DNA from: Isoetes taiwanensis
Taxonomy: Eukaryota; Streptophyta; Lycopodiopsida; Isoetales; Isoetaceae
Direction: 5' to 3'
Length of the DNA stretch: 64,000 bases
NCBI GenBank assembly: GCA_021234155.1
Contig: JAJEKV010000049.1
Location: forward strand, 3,003,487 to 3,067,486
Positions 1 through 11,147 of this stretch are shown in pieces; within the stretch, counting starts at the first letter, position 1; each line of letters begins with the position of its first letter. A program made the position numbers and the translations under genes. The notes below the pieces were generated by a model, which worked only from the letters and a program-made list of their open reading frames with translations, made no database searches and was not told where the DNA came from.

Positions 1-225
1 AAATGCTGAAGAACAAATGTGAACAGTAATCAAATGCTGTGGTGCACAGATAATTGAAAAAAAGAGAAATTTTTCACATTAATAACACAATAGCCTGCAG
101 GCTCGAATTTAAAAGTCATCTGAGCCTGCAAAATTACAAAATTGGAGCAAAATTACAAAAAGGATGAAGATGGATGGCCTACTCAAAATTGGTAGGTGTC
201 TAAGTACTTGAAGTCTTCAAAGAAA

Positions 226-927
226 TCAGGTGATTATTGTCACCGCTTGGTCGATTCCACCATTCAACACCGCCAATGAGGTACTCGATTGCAAAGTTGC
301 CATATTTAGCGTAATCAAATTACCATAAGCATCCGCCTCGACCTCTATGATAGTAATAGCATTCTCTGAATGATCAAACCGAAAGAAGTCATGAGAGGGT
401 TGTTCCTTTCTATGGAGTAGTACAAAGACCTTAACCGGTAAGTTGCACCTTTGCCCATTTTTCTCCTTCTCTCGCACAACTCGGTCCCTTAAATTGTACC
501 TGCTCTTATCACTTTCCTTCAAGACATGATCTATATCCGCTAGAAGATTCTCAAAAGTCTCTTTCCTTTGCCTTTACCAGTTCTCAAGAACTAGCAACCC
601 ACCCACTTCCAGATTTCTTGAGTGCAACAAAAACCCTTGCCTCTCGCAAAAGTCACAAACTGGTCCAAAGTTTTTTTGCAGCTTTCTAGGTATTGTTTGA
701 AAAGCCTAGCAAAGAGGAGGCCACTGCCTTTTAAGGGAATCCAATTCACGAGCAAATGTAGCATTTGTCTTGATCACATACCTCGGCCTGTGGGGACCCC
801 TGTGTACAAGAACTCCTCGATCATCCAGAACTGGCAACACACCATCTGGGCCCGGGTCTTTGGTTAAATTATCCCAAGCAGGAGGATAAAAGGAGAAATA
901 ATCAAGCTCGGCCATTTTTCTTGACAA
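226..927 (-). pseudogene. Unrecognised gene remnant, two reading blocks
   Basis: Two minus-strand reading blocks follow each other (927 to 706, then 522 to 226). They read as one protein interrupted by a frame change or an intron near 540-700. The first block begins MAELDYFSFYPPAWDNL and is rich in Pro and Asp. The second is basic at its start (residues like RYNLRDRVVREKEKNG) and ends at a stop near 226. I recognise no family. The blocks lie just downstream, in the same orientation, of the decayed mobile gene at 1.7-5.2 kb, so they could be an accessory ORF of that element or an unrelated host gene. The link between the blocks is inferred. Confidence 0.3.
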
Positions 928-1142
928 AAGCGACTCTGTGAGATGGATCCAAGCGGAGAGACCGGGTAGATCAAGGCGGAGATGAGCGGCTTCTAGGTTA
1001 AAAGAATTCTGAATGCATTTTCGGGTTTAAAGAATTTGCCATTAAGACTGGCGAATGGGCAGGAGAAAACAACAAAGGGCAATTGAAACAGAGAATTCTC
1101 CCAGCCTTGAAGAATTCTGTCAACTTCGCCAACAATTCTTGT

Positions 1143-1345
1143 TCAAATCTCCTCCAATCCCTTCACCAACCTCCTCCCAGTACAGTCAAATTTTGAAGAC
1201 TCTACCTCCCATAAAAGCCCAGTAATGAATAAAGTCTTTGTAAGTGTTTGTAAGTGCTTTAAGTGCTTTAAGTGTCGTGGGCGCCAGAATTGTAACATGC
1301 TAAAGACAACCAAAAAAAGGGAAAATACCTTTTGATCCCCGCGGT
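1143..1345. repeat. Diverged direct repeat, copy 1
   Basis: A segment with phrases such as TTTGAAGACTC, AAGTGCTTTAAGTG, CCAGAATT and AATACCTTTTGAT recurs in diverged form at about 2027-2165. It looks like an old duplication of non-coding sequence within the 1-5 kb decayed region. It contains the short run of AAGTGCTTT-like repeats. Confidence 0.4.
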
Positions 1346-2026
1346 TTGCATCCATTATACTTCATCCATTACCTTCTATGAGGTAGTTGGAATACTACTC
1401 ATGATTTGTTGGCAAGTGTCTTCATCCATGGTATACATGTTAGAGTCATCTTCATCCGGATACATGTCAAACTTTGATGACAGCCTTACAAGATGGCTAT
1501 AAACACTTGCCTCGTGTTTGTCCTCCATCACTCAAAATTTAGACTACCTGAATTTGTTTGTAATAAAGTCCCGAGACAATAACTTCTTCTACCCCAAACA
1601 CATTCCCCATCCATCCTTATAATTTTCTAGCAAAGTATTCTTTGCTTCAGTGCACCTAAGCACATAAAAATCTACCCCTTCTTCATTACCTTCTTCAAAG
1701 ATTTACAAAGAAAATTATCCCCCACTTCTATCATGGAACTCATTACATCATCTTCATCCTCTTCTTCTTCCTCAATATCAAACTCGGCCTCTTCTTCATT
1801 TTCAATGTTGTCACCTGTATTCCTAGGCTCCTTTAACCTCAACTCACTGTTCTCCCAATCACCAATTCGACTCACATACACACATTTATCCCACTTGAAT
1901 TGAATGCAATAGTTGCAAAAAGCATGACAATGGTCTATAAGCTACCTTCAAAGAGTTTTCCTTGTCACATGGCCTGATGCGTTGAATCTTTGTTGTTCCT
2001 TCAAGGTATGGCATTCAATTCTTTCA

Positions 2027-2165
2027 GATCTGTCAATGTTTGAAGACTCCACCTCCCGTAATAACCTCAGAACATCAAGTGTTTAGAAGCTTTTAAGTCT
2101 TTGACAGCCAGAATTCAAAGACTGCCTAAAAACAACAAAAAAAAGGAATAATACCTTTTGATATC
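2027..2165. repeat. Diverged direct repeat, copy 2
   Basis: Partner of the segment at 1143-1345. It keeps the order GAAGACTC, CCTCCC, CCAGAATT, AACAACAAAAAAAAGG, ATACCTTTTGAT. The copies differ by many substitutions and indels, so the duplication is old. Confidence 0.4.
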
Positions 2166-4158
2166 ATTATCAGATGGATGATTTTGAAAGTACAATTGGA
2201 GAAAATTAACAACCTCATGTGCACACCGCAGCTTTGCATCCATTGTACTTCATTTGCTCTTGAGTTAGTACCCTCTTTATAACTCGCATTCAAAGACCAT
2301 CATGCTCACCTTTGCCATGTGAGCTAGCAAAAAAATTCCATAGGAGATCCTTACCCTTTCTCCCATAAAATCTACCAAGAAAATGGAATGGTCTTGAAGA
2401 CTTGAACTATGAAGAACAGCCATCACTCCAAAATACATGTTTCTTATATTCAATTCCAATACTTTGCAACCAATCAAATGCATTTGTAGACAATGTTGGA
2501 CAAATTCTCGTGTCATGTGTTTTGTCATCACTAATATAGAAATGAGTCTCCTTCACAATACCTTTGAGAGTTTGTTTTCTCTTCTCCTTGGCCGAAGTCC
2601 TTGTTCTTCTTGTTCAAGCTCTCGCCCTCTCTTCCTTCTTTCTTTCTTCTTCTTCTTTCTTCATCCTCCTGTAAGTAATATGCACTAGAATTGACACCTG
2701 ATCAAGATGCCAATGACAGGATTGAGCTTCTGTTGGATCTTAAACCGTAATTTTCTGCAAAGTCTATGACGTAAAACAATAGTATCATCTGGTATGGTTG
2801 CCAAGCATTTCTTGAATTCCTTAGCTTGCCAATGAGCTTTATAATTATGTGGAACAAAAGACTTCATAGTCTTTTTTGCATGCTCATTAAATTCAAAAGG
2901 ACTGCCCGTCTTGTAGGCCAATCTAGTAACCTTTGCAGGTTTCTTAGATAGCTTGGCAGTATTCTTTCTTTGGACTTCTTGCTGACAGTTCAATGTCAAA
3001 TGATTAGCTCAACTCCTAAAAAGTAATATGCTTGAATTTGATAGTTAGTACCTTTTCAAATACTTTCCATTGGACATTGATAGACTTTTGCTTGTTCCTC
3101 TCTTTAGGACATGTTGTCAACCTGCAATACAAAAACAATAATGGCAGATGTATCAGTTACAGTAACTTTCCCAATTCAAGAAAAAATAGTCTAGACTCTA
3201 AGACTCCTTACAGCCACAACCTAATGGTTTTGCAAATGATTTTAATCTTGGCATGAACTCAAAGGGGCTGAGAATATGTGGATTCAAATGACTGAAGTCT
3301 TGCATCGAGCTTGTTGAAAATGATCACACTGACCGGGTCAAGAATTGGTCAATGTCCCTGGCAGAATCCAAGATTTTGCACATCACTCTAATAGGATAAT
3401 TTTGGAATTCTATCACCTGGATTAGACTCTAACAACTCTGTAGAATACCTGCAAACCTTAGTGCTTCAAATAAAAGCAAGGCACAATGTGATTTAGTTAC
3501 GTGACTTAGTTATTTCAAGGTAGCGTGACTTTGAAATTTCGTGAGAACATAAATCACAGCATGAACACACTCAATCTTTTCCCCGTGTTTGAGTGAAGCC
3601 GAGCATTCCTATCAAGCTGGGACACTCACATACAACCCGGACAAGATAACTCGTTGAGGAAAAGATGACCAAGACTATCGACAGAAACATGTTTAGATTA
3701 GATACTACTTAAAAGTAATGTACAAGCAAAAGGAAACCATACTTACTTCTTTAACCCACACTTTGTACAAGTCTCGCATCAAACACACGCGCTTTATGCC
3801 ACTCTTCACTCTCATCCTTTTGGCACACCACCATTCTCCAATAATCACTAGTTGATTTAATGGTGTTCTCCTTGGCCATACAGATCTGACTTGGGCCACA
3901 AACTTTGCACTTACATTTACATTCCTTGTGAACACCGTGAGGATCTGTCCTCATATTATTGATGGCATGCCTTACAAATTCTAAATGCAAATGGTATTGG
4001 CAGCAACAGGTCTCCCTTTCTTTTAATTTTCTAATGTAGCTTGGCTTCAGGCTCGAAGCCTCATTGACATCTTCATATCTGGATGTTCCTTCTTGAAACC
4101 AAGATATAGTTGAACCTGCACAATGAAAAAATTTAGTTACTTTCTAAACAAAAAGAAA

Positions 4159-4252
4159 GAAGAAGAAGAAGAAGAAGAAGAAGAAGAAGAAGAAGAAGAA
4201 GAAGAAGAAGAAGAAGAAGAAGAAGAAGAAGAAGAAGAAGAAGAAGAAGAGA
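4159..4252. repeat. (GAA)n microsatellite
   Basis: About 31 uninterrupted GAA units. They lie between two coding remnants of the decayed transposon protein. Long Glu or Leu ORFs over this stretch are artefacts of the repeat. Confidence 0.97.
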
Positions 4253-5219
4253 TTTTAACGTCACACCACAAGGCAGCGTCCTATCGGACATGTGACACTT
4301 TACAACACACCCAGATGGGTCCTGCCCCCACCACTTTACATTGCTGAAGTGGGTCCTTCCCCCACCAACTTTACATTGCATGGCCACTTTCACAACGAGG
4401 CGTTGAACCCGTGACCTTGGGTATGGCATTCAAAATGTATGGTCGAAACTATACCTGTGTCATCTCTAGCAGATGAATAGGATGATCAATTTTCTCACCT
4501 TTATCATTCAAATGCTTCCTCACATGCTTCTTATAAGGTGATACTCTGGTATTTTCATCCCAATACTTCCTGACTGTGGCTATTTCTTCAGCTGTGAAGG
4601 CATCTTTTCTTCTCTTCCTTCCAAACATTGACCGACCAGGGGCCACAGATTCTCGCAAAAAAATTGCCTTCTAAATGCCATGGCAACAGTTTTTCGTGGA
4701 ATAGATAGAACCCTTGAAATTGCAGATTGATTGATCCCCGGGCCCAACAGTCGCCATTTGTAGAGTGCTCTTTCTTGCTTGCAAAATATCGCTTTTTCTT
4801 TGCATTTTTTGGGCCCCGCATTGTCTCTGACATTGGAAATCATGGTATGCATTACAGCCCGTGTTCTTGGGATCCGTAATTCTCCTTGCAATGGTAAATG
4901 TGCATTTTTCTTCAAAAGTCTTTGAAGAATTCTCCCTTTGTCTAAATCCTCCTCAAACATTCCTCACAATGTGATTAAAAGAGTCGGGCTAGCTCTTTTG
5001 ATGGCTCTTGCAACCTTCTATCACTGAGAAAATGTTTTCTCTTCTTCTCATTTGGTGCAATGTTTTCTTTTTCCTTTAGTTTCAATCTCTTTCTGGATTC
5101 TCTCTTCCTCTTGGCTTCAAAATCCAGATAAATTCTCCTTTCCTGATCAGCAATGCTCTAGGAATTAGAATTGGGATTGGCATTCGGATTGAGAATTGCA
5201 AGTGAATTATCAGCCATGA

Positions 5220-6292
5220 GAACAGATCAAAGATTGAATTGGATTGGAATTGAAGACAACCAGGAAAATCTCGTTACAGGAAATCTTCGAAAGAATGACA
5301 ACCAAGAATTTCCCTCCATGAATCCGGCCATCTAGAAATCCCGCCAAACATGAAAATTCATCTCCCAATTCGCGCGGGATCATCCATGTCATCGATCCCT
5401 ACCTCCACGGGATGATCCATTCTATTTCTGGAGTAATCATCAAACGATGTCGTTGAACGAAAAAGCACTCGAGGGTAAAGCACCTAAAGCACTTACAGCA
5501 CTTGTCCGGACAGTGCTTTTTGGGTAGCATTACCATATTTACACCCACTACCGCATCCGAAGAGCTTTTCCAAAGGCTCCTTCAGCTAAATATTCTTTGT
5601 GTTCCCAATATCAACCATGTTTTTTTTTTTTTCACAATTAGCTTAATACTTTCTTAGATTATCATGTCAACTTCAACTTTTGATCCGTTTCAAATGTTGT
5701 CATCTTCAGACCCCTCATAATGAGACGAAGGCATTACACCTTTCCACTGTATACACTTGGTATGTATTGTCCCCTTGTCGATTATCAATAAAAGTATAAT
5801 TGAGAAAGTCATCATCCTTCTCTTCTTCCATCATTTGAGGGAATATTTCATATATCTTGTTATTCCCACTGTGTGACACCCAATAGATATTCTCAGCTTA
5901 TAATGCCAATTTAATGCATTGGTATCTAGAACCCTTGAATAGTTAACCTCCCATTATCTATTATTTCAATTATATTCTAACCATCCTCGAGATGTTTCTG
6001 AATGTAACATCACCATATATACTAGACTTACTCTGGATATTTCCCTGACTTAAACTCTTTTCATGTCCCTTAGTACATTGTACCTACCGAAGATCATCAA
6101 CTCCCACCATTGGGATAATTTTGAATGCTTATATCTGGTAGATCATACTTAATCCAATATATTCCAATACTTATTCCTTAAACCTTGTCAGGTAACATTC
6201 CAATCGCCTTACACGAATATCCTACTACCTTTTTGTCTAACATAAATCTGACTGTCATAGTCGACAGCCTTGCTATTCGATACTACTTAACC
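5220..6292. other. No gene seen
   Basis: AT-rich sequence with no convincing coding frame. It holds a short cluster of AAGCACT/GTGCTTT words at 5465-5530 but no clear element ends. Confidence 0.5.
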
Positions 6293-6904
6293 CAGTACTA
6301 GAGGATGGCTTGTCAGTTTGCAACATATATTAAACGTCCACGTCGCAAAAATCACGTAAGTTCCTATAAAGTCGCACAAAATTTAAACGATGTCGCAGAT
6401 AGAACGTCCCACGTCACAATTGGAACGTCTGGTTAGACATCGCAATGATGTCCCATGTAGCACGACGTGCCATGTCGTACGAGCAGTGTGTCATGTCACA
6501 AATGGGACGTCATTGCGACGTGAGATGTTGCAACTGCAACGTGTCTTTATGTGAGATGTTGGTAAGGCCTTAGGTTTATTAGCAAGAGGTTAGAGGTTCG
6601 AGCTGCAGAAAAATGTTTTGGGCGCATATATGATGTACGTTTTTACAATGTCAATGACGTTGCCATCACATCACATGTGAAACGTATTTACATCGTAAAA
6701 ATGACATATCATGTACGTTTTTACAATGTCAATGACGTTTCCATAACGTCGCATATGCGATGTCGTGCTGTGACGAATCCATGGCGATGTCGTTTGCGAC
6801 GTGCGGGAAACGTTCTTAGGATGTGTGCATGTGACGTCTAACGTCGCTAATATGTTGCTGAGACGTCGCTATTGACATTGCAAATTGTCCATTCTGTAGT
6901 AGTG
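6293..6904. mobile_element. Short non-autonomous CACTA-type element (MITE)
   Basis: The right end, read on the minus strand, begins CACTACTACAGAATGG and continues to ATTTGCAATG. The left end reads CAGTACTAGAGGATGG and continues to GTTTGCAAC. These are imperfect terminal inverted repeats of the CACTA kind. Flanking trinucleotides are ACC on the left and ACT on the right, consistent with a degenerate 3-bp target duplication. The interior is packed with ACGTCGC / GCGACGT words in both orientations, the usual subterminal-repeat arrangement of CACTA elements, and has no ORF. The same TAGCGACGTC word recurs near 23.5, 31.4, 39.0 and 40.6 kb, so a relative of this family built those regions. Confidence 0.7.
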
Positions 6905-7522
6905 ACTTTTACCAACATTCACGACCCTCACCATTCCTAAACCATTCCTAAGCCATTCCTAAGTCTAAAGTCATATACGATTGTTAGACATCGCCACACG
7001 TCGGCACGTCGACATTCTTCCAAGCCCGAAATGTTAGAGACAAAAACATTCTTGCAAATAAATAGGCATAATAGGTGGCGCGTTATGAGTGGTTTATGCA
7101 TCTGAATTGCTTATAACCGTTAGTGAGTAGTTTGAAGGTGATACCCCATTGGCATATATCTTCTTGCTGCTTCTGTCTATAATGTTAGCACAATCAAAAT
7201 TCTTATGTTTGTAACTTATGATTGTTGAAGGTTTTGTGCCGTATTCGTATGAAAATATGTAGAATGTTGATGTTGGCATCTGCATTTTGGTAAGAAACTG
7301 TATAAGGGTTTTTCAGTTGTTGGTAGCCGGGCAGGAGTGCGCGTGCGCCTTGGCAGATGGCGCCATGAGATCGTGATTCCAATTTGGATCTGCACAGGTG
7401 TCTGGGTCGGCATGTGGATGTGATGGGGAGACGGTTTGGTTTTGTTTGCTTCATCTTGAAGGACGGCGCACAGATGAGCAGTTTGTTCTTGTGGTTTTGT
7501 TTTGTTGCTTCTGTTTTCCATC

Positions 7523-8421
7523 ATGTCGATAAAGAGAGCAGCGAGAAAGGGCAAGGCCCCCGCTGCCCATGTGCCCGTCTCTGCTATGGGTTCCATGTCT
7601 ATCAGGGATATGTTCAATAATGTATACGTTTTATACTCAATACGTATTTTTCGAATGATATGGCACAAATTTGAAGTATAATACGTCAAAAATATGGCAA
7701 AAAAAAAAAATTCTGGCGTCAAAAACTTTTCGCATTAGTGAAACCTCAGCGAAATTTGGGTTTTGCTTACGCGAAATTTATTAAAAAAAAGGAATTGATT
7801 TTTCGTATAAGCGAGATAGCTTCACTTACGCGAAACAGTTTTCGCGAAGGAAAATTGATATTTCGCTTACACGATTTTTAATTTTCGCGTAAGCGAAAAT
7901 ATCGGGCCCTTTACATCTAATTGTTTCGATAAGTGAAACAAACTATTTCACTTTATGCGAAAAAAAAAAAAAAAAAAATCGCGTAAGCGAAGAGGTTTTC
8001 GCTTTACGCCGAAAACAGTTTTATGTGTTTAAACAACTATTTCGCTTTACGCGAAAAAGCTTCACAGTGAGCGAAGCCGCTTTTCTTTATGCGAAAAATA
8101 TTTCGAAAAAAAAAAAATCACTAGAAAGAGAAACCTTTGTTTCGCTTACACGAAAACAGTTTCGCATAAGCGAAAGTAAGGTTTCGCTTATGCGAAATTT
8201 TTTATTTCCGGCCGGCGAGAGAAAAATACGGGAAATATGTTCTTAACCTAAAAATACGTATTTTTGGACCTTATACGTCTAGAAAAATAATTCTGTACGT
8301 ACAGAACCTATCCCTGATGTCTATTGATTCTAACTCTGCACAGACTCATAATTCCTCTGCCATGCCCAATTTTGCAATGAACTGGGAGGCAATTGATATC
8401 TCTATGACACTAGGATTGTAA
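7523..8421 (+). pseudogene. Small gene split by a hAT insertion
   Basis: An ATG at 7523 opens a frame of 26 codons plus two bases, then the hAT element begins. Skipping the element and one copy of its target duplication, the frame resumes at 8325 and runs 31 further codons to TAA at 8419. The predicted N-terminus starts MSIKRAARKGKAPAAHVP, is basic and Ala-rich, and closely matches the ORF at 9266. The final TTGTAAGG could instead be a splice donor, making this exon 1 of a longer gene. Function is not recognised; the N-terminus could be an organelle-targeting sequence. Confidence 0.45.
7603..8316. mobile_element. hAT-family non-autonomous element, copy 1
   Basis: A 714-bp element with ends CAGGGATA...TATCCCTG, flanked by a perfect 8-bp target duplication ATGTCTAT at 7595-7602 and 8317-8324. 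The 8-bp duplication and CAGGG-type ends are diagnostic of hAT transposons. It has no transposase ORF. The inner part carries many copies of the inverted words TTTCGCTTACGCGAA and TTCGCGTAAGCGAAA. The subterminal part holds TACGTATTTTT words. A sibling lies at 21023-21715. Confidence 0.92.
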
Positions 8422-8639
8422 GGACAAGATGTCCCGCTTAGTTTCTTTGATGCCCTTTCATCATTCTGTATGTGTAGCTGGCGCGTACCTTGGAGCAGGT
8501 ATTGTCCTTCGTCATGCCAAGCGCTTTGTATAGGGATCAATCAGGTGCATGCCACTGACCATTGCAACTTGGAGTGGCAGTCAGCGTGTCTGATCGTCCC
8601 TATGCATAGGCTTATTGTAACTGTGAGGAAATGTAGCAT

Positions 8640-8955
8640 GAGCAGGTGAGCTGTGGGCATTGGATTCGAATTGGGGTTCAATTCCCCAATGTCACATGGA
8701 TGCTGCTGTTATGCTAGAGGTTTATAAATCGGTGATGTATTTGTATGACATTGTGTTGTATACATACCATAATCTTTGTATACGATGCTAACCAATGGTG
8801 CCTGCTCTTTAGGCACCCCCTTTAAAAGCGAGTCAACAGGGGTTGATTTGACCTCAAATTGACTTGGGAAAGGCGCACAGGATCTATGGAGAGAGAATAT
8901 TCCATGAACTATTCCACAATTGTAGGGCCTACAAAAAATAATACACGCTCTATAA
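8640..8955. repeat. Diverged direct repeat with B-box-like word, copy 1
   Basis: Contains AATTGGGGTTCAATTCCCC, then ATGCTGCTG, TATGACA.TGT.TTGTA, CCCTTTAAAA, GGTCAACAGGGG-like and AATACACGCTCTA words, in the same order as at 9775-10110. The first word resembles a pol III B box or tRNA T arm, hinting at a tRNA-derived SINE-like origin or a duplicated gene tail. Confidence 0.7.
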
Positions 8956-9265
8956 CATTTGCCCAATCAAAAACTTTTTAAGCACGAGATCTTAGCCTTT
9001 TTTTTTTGGATACATGCCTTCCTGCTATATTTGTGATTACAAACTTCTGGACAATTAAACAGCAAGGGCGAGCAATGAGTGGAACATCCTTTCTGGAGCA
9101 AAGTTGAATATTAGGTATAGATCTCTGTGTTTTTTATGAAGCTTCCTAAAAAATGGTCGAGTATAATTTATTAAAGCATCTATGGTGAATGAACCATCTG
9201 CAGGGACGAGGTACAGGTGAGCGATTGATTTTTGTGTTTTTGTTTTGTTGCCTCTGCTTTGCATC

Positions 9266-9520
9266 ATGTCCATGAGGAGAGCAGCGATAAAGGGCAAGGC
9301 TCTTGCTGCCCATGTGCCCATGCCCCCTGTTGGTTCCATGCCTGTGGAAGATCCGTGGCTCTGCAATAATATCGTAGCCTTAATTCATGGGACAGGGCTT
9401 GGAGCAATTGCTGGAGCGGTTCTTTCTGTAGAATCTGTAGTAATCAATCTCTATTTTTTTCTGTTTTGCATTGAATCTGACCATTTTAGCACACACCCAT
9501 ATCAAATTTTAATTCTATAG
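9266..9520 (+). CDS. Small protein, paralogue of the split gene at 7523
   Basis: The frame opens with MSMRRAAIKGKALAAHVP and aligns with the interrupted copy at 7523 for about 27 residues, with upstream sequence also conserved (CATCATGTC). It then diverges into WLCNNIVALIHGTGLGAIAG, a hydrophobic Gly-rich stretch that could be one membrane segment with GxxxG-like packing. Such stretches occur in Tim17/22/23-type and OEP16-type organelle membrane proteins, but the similarity is too short to assign. Exon limits are unsure: a GTAGAA donor could end the exon near 9428. The two copies point to a local tandem duplication together with the 3' repeats at 8640 and 9775. Confidence 0.35.
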   Translation: MSMRRAAIKGKALAAHVPMPPVGSMPVEDPWLCNNIVALIHGTGLGAIAGAVLSVESVVINLYFFLFCIESDHFSTHPYQILIL

Positions 9521-9774
9521 TTTTTATGGCATTGGCGTGGCTCGGGTGGAGTTTGTCCAGGAATTATTAAGCGGCCTGTTTGTGCAAGGGCAAGTTGATC
9601 CTGCAATTCCATGAAGCCATAACTGGCGGGTCTATATTACTGCTCAAAATTCATGTGGATGATGCAATTTAATCCGAGCTCTGTGCTGCATGTATCATGT
9701 CAGGAATTAATTTGGATTGTGAAGTTTCAGATAAGGTAGTTGGAGACATCCTTCTCGTGGCTTTCCAGGTAAGC

Positions 9775-10110
9775 CTTGAGCATTGGGTTGGAATTGGGGT
9801 TCGATTCCCCAAGCTCATGTCACATTGGAATGCTGCTGCTATGTTTGAGTTGTGCAATACTGTATTGTATTAGTATGACACTGTATTGTAGAGATACCAG
9901 TATGCTTCTATACTATCTTAACCCATGGTGTGTGGACTTCAAGTGACCCCTTTAAAATCGGGTCAACAGGGGCAAGTTTGACCCCAAAAAGACTTCACAA
10001 TGATGGACAGGATGTGTGGAGAGGGAATATCCCATGAATTATGCCATGATTCAAAGGCCCAAGCCATGATCCAAAGGCCCAAAAAAAGTAATACATGCTC
10101 TAGCAATAAG
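9775..10110. repeat. Diverged direct repeat with B-box-like word, copy 2
   Basis: Partner of 8640-8955. It carries AATTGGGGTTCGATTCCCC, in which GGGG-TTCGATT-CCCC has exact tRNA T-arm geometry and matches the pol III B-box consensus. No complete tRNA cloverleaf can be built upstream, so I do not call a tRNA. The repeat pair plus the paralogous ORFs imply a duplicated unit of about 1.1-1.7 kb. Confidence 0.7.
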
Positions 10111-10526
10111 GGTGCTTTCCCATGGGCCCAAAACCTTGAGATTTTTCTAGGCTAGGCATACAGATGCCATGTTCCAATGAAGATCAGACCTTGAATTTTT
10201 TTCTGGCCAGGCATCCAGACGCCATGATCCCATGAAGATCCGACCTTGCTTGGTTCAGGTTTTCGACCTTTATGAAAAGTAATCAGTCCGCAATTCTTTT
10301 TTGCCCAGGTCAAGACCTGGGTACGGCAATCCAAGTCCGGCAATCCAGGTCGAACGGTCGAACGCATGGGAAAGCAACCTAATAATGTAATATTTAATGT
10401 AATTTTGATATGACCTTAAAATATGACATTTTTATTGTCTTATAAGAGTTGGTTTGCTTTGCCGGCCAAACGGCAGACCAAGTCCGAGGATCATGAATTC
10501 TGATCTGAACTGCAGAATTTGGAAAC

Positions 10527-11147
10527 ATGGTTCCATTTTCAGTTGCAGCAGCTGCCGGCCAAGGTGTAGTGGAAAAGGAAGTAGCAGAACTTCTTTGCTT
10601 TGAACTGGATCATGTCTTAGGTCCAGAATTCGCTGTCGGAAAAATACAGCATGACAGAAATCTGGGCGATCCTTCAAAAACTCTTTGGAGGGAGACTCAT
10701 TTCGGCATAAGTTTCGTTTTGGAAAGCATAAAAGTCAGAATTGAGTCTGGATCTGTGGGAGTCAGAATTGAAGGCAACATATGGACTGTGAATGTGCATA
10801 TCAGAGTTCCAGAATATGGCGTTGAGGCCCATTTTGATGGTGGAACATTGACAAAGCAGATTCATACGAAGGATCACCTGGATATCAATGTGTCTCTTAA
10901 GCTTACCAAGTCGGACGGTGCTGTGGAGCTTGATTTTAACATGACCCATATTAAGCTTGATGGTCTGGACCCTCTTGAGCGTCTGAATCCTCTGGAACAT
11001 AGTACCCCCATATCAGACGCGATTAACAAAAAGGTGAATCAGATCGTGAAAGAGAAAGTTACTAAGGCTCTCGAAAGCAAGGTCCGAGAGCTGGAGAGAT
11101 GGACTAAACCAATATCTCAATTGTTGTGCTGTAGTGCTTGCTGGTGA
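10527..11147 (+). CDS. Hypothetical 206-aa protein
   Basis: A clean single-exon frame from ATG at 10527 to a stop at 11145-11147, the longest intact non-repeat ORF in the first 15 kb. The middle (residues about 60-150) alternates polar and hydrophobic residues, as in a beta-rich fold. The C-terminal third is helical and charged (INKKVNQIVKEKVTKALESK) and ends in Cys-rich LLCCSACW. There is no signal peptide, membrane helix or motif I recognise. Codon use is smooth and there are no internal breaks, so it may be a real host gene or a recent retro-copy. It lies just upstream of the XTH remnant on the same strand with no evident link. Confidence 0.55.
   Translation: MVPFSVAAAAGQGVVEKEVAELLCFELDHVLGPEFAVGKIQHDRNLGDPSKTLWRETHFGISFVLESIKVRIESGSVGVRIEGNIWTVNVHIRVPEYGVEAHFDGGTLTKQIHTKDHLDINVSLKLTKSDGAVELDFNMTHIKLDGLDPLERLNPLEHSTPISDAINKKVNQIVKEKVTKALESKVRELERWTKPISQLLCCSACW

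Larger units (their letters stand above)
1672..5217 (-). pseudogene. Decayed multi-part transposon protein (WSDG/FK type)
   Basis: Read on the minus strand, short coding blocks appear in order with frameshifts between them. (a) 5217-4980: a basic, charged N-terminus. (b) 4960-4449: a block with FTAEEIATVRKYWDEN and a helix-turn-helix-like stretch. (c) 3990-3751: a Cys-rich block, CKCKCKVCGPSQIC. (d) 2999-2685: a block containing EFNEHAKKTMKSFVPHNYKA. (e) about 2450-2280: FWSDGCSS, a stop in place of Gln, then FKSSRPFHF and HGKGEHDG. (f) An acidic block at 1881-1672. From memory this order (Cys-rich block, then SFVxHN, then WSDGCxxQFK) resembles a large ORF of plant and invertebrate mobile elements with an RNase H-like catalytic core. 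I cannot name the superfamily. The many stops and frame changes show it is dead. Confidence 0.5.

Noticed and set aside
4133-4429. Poly-Leu / poly-Glu ORFs
   Set aside because: Direct translation of the GAA microsatellite.
9785-9805. tRNA gene at the GGGGTTCGATTCCCC box
   Set aside because: Only the T arm fits; no acceptor, D or anticodon arms can be paired in the upstream 60 bases.
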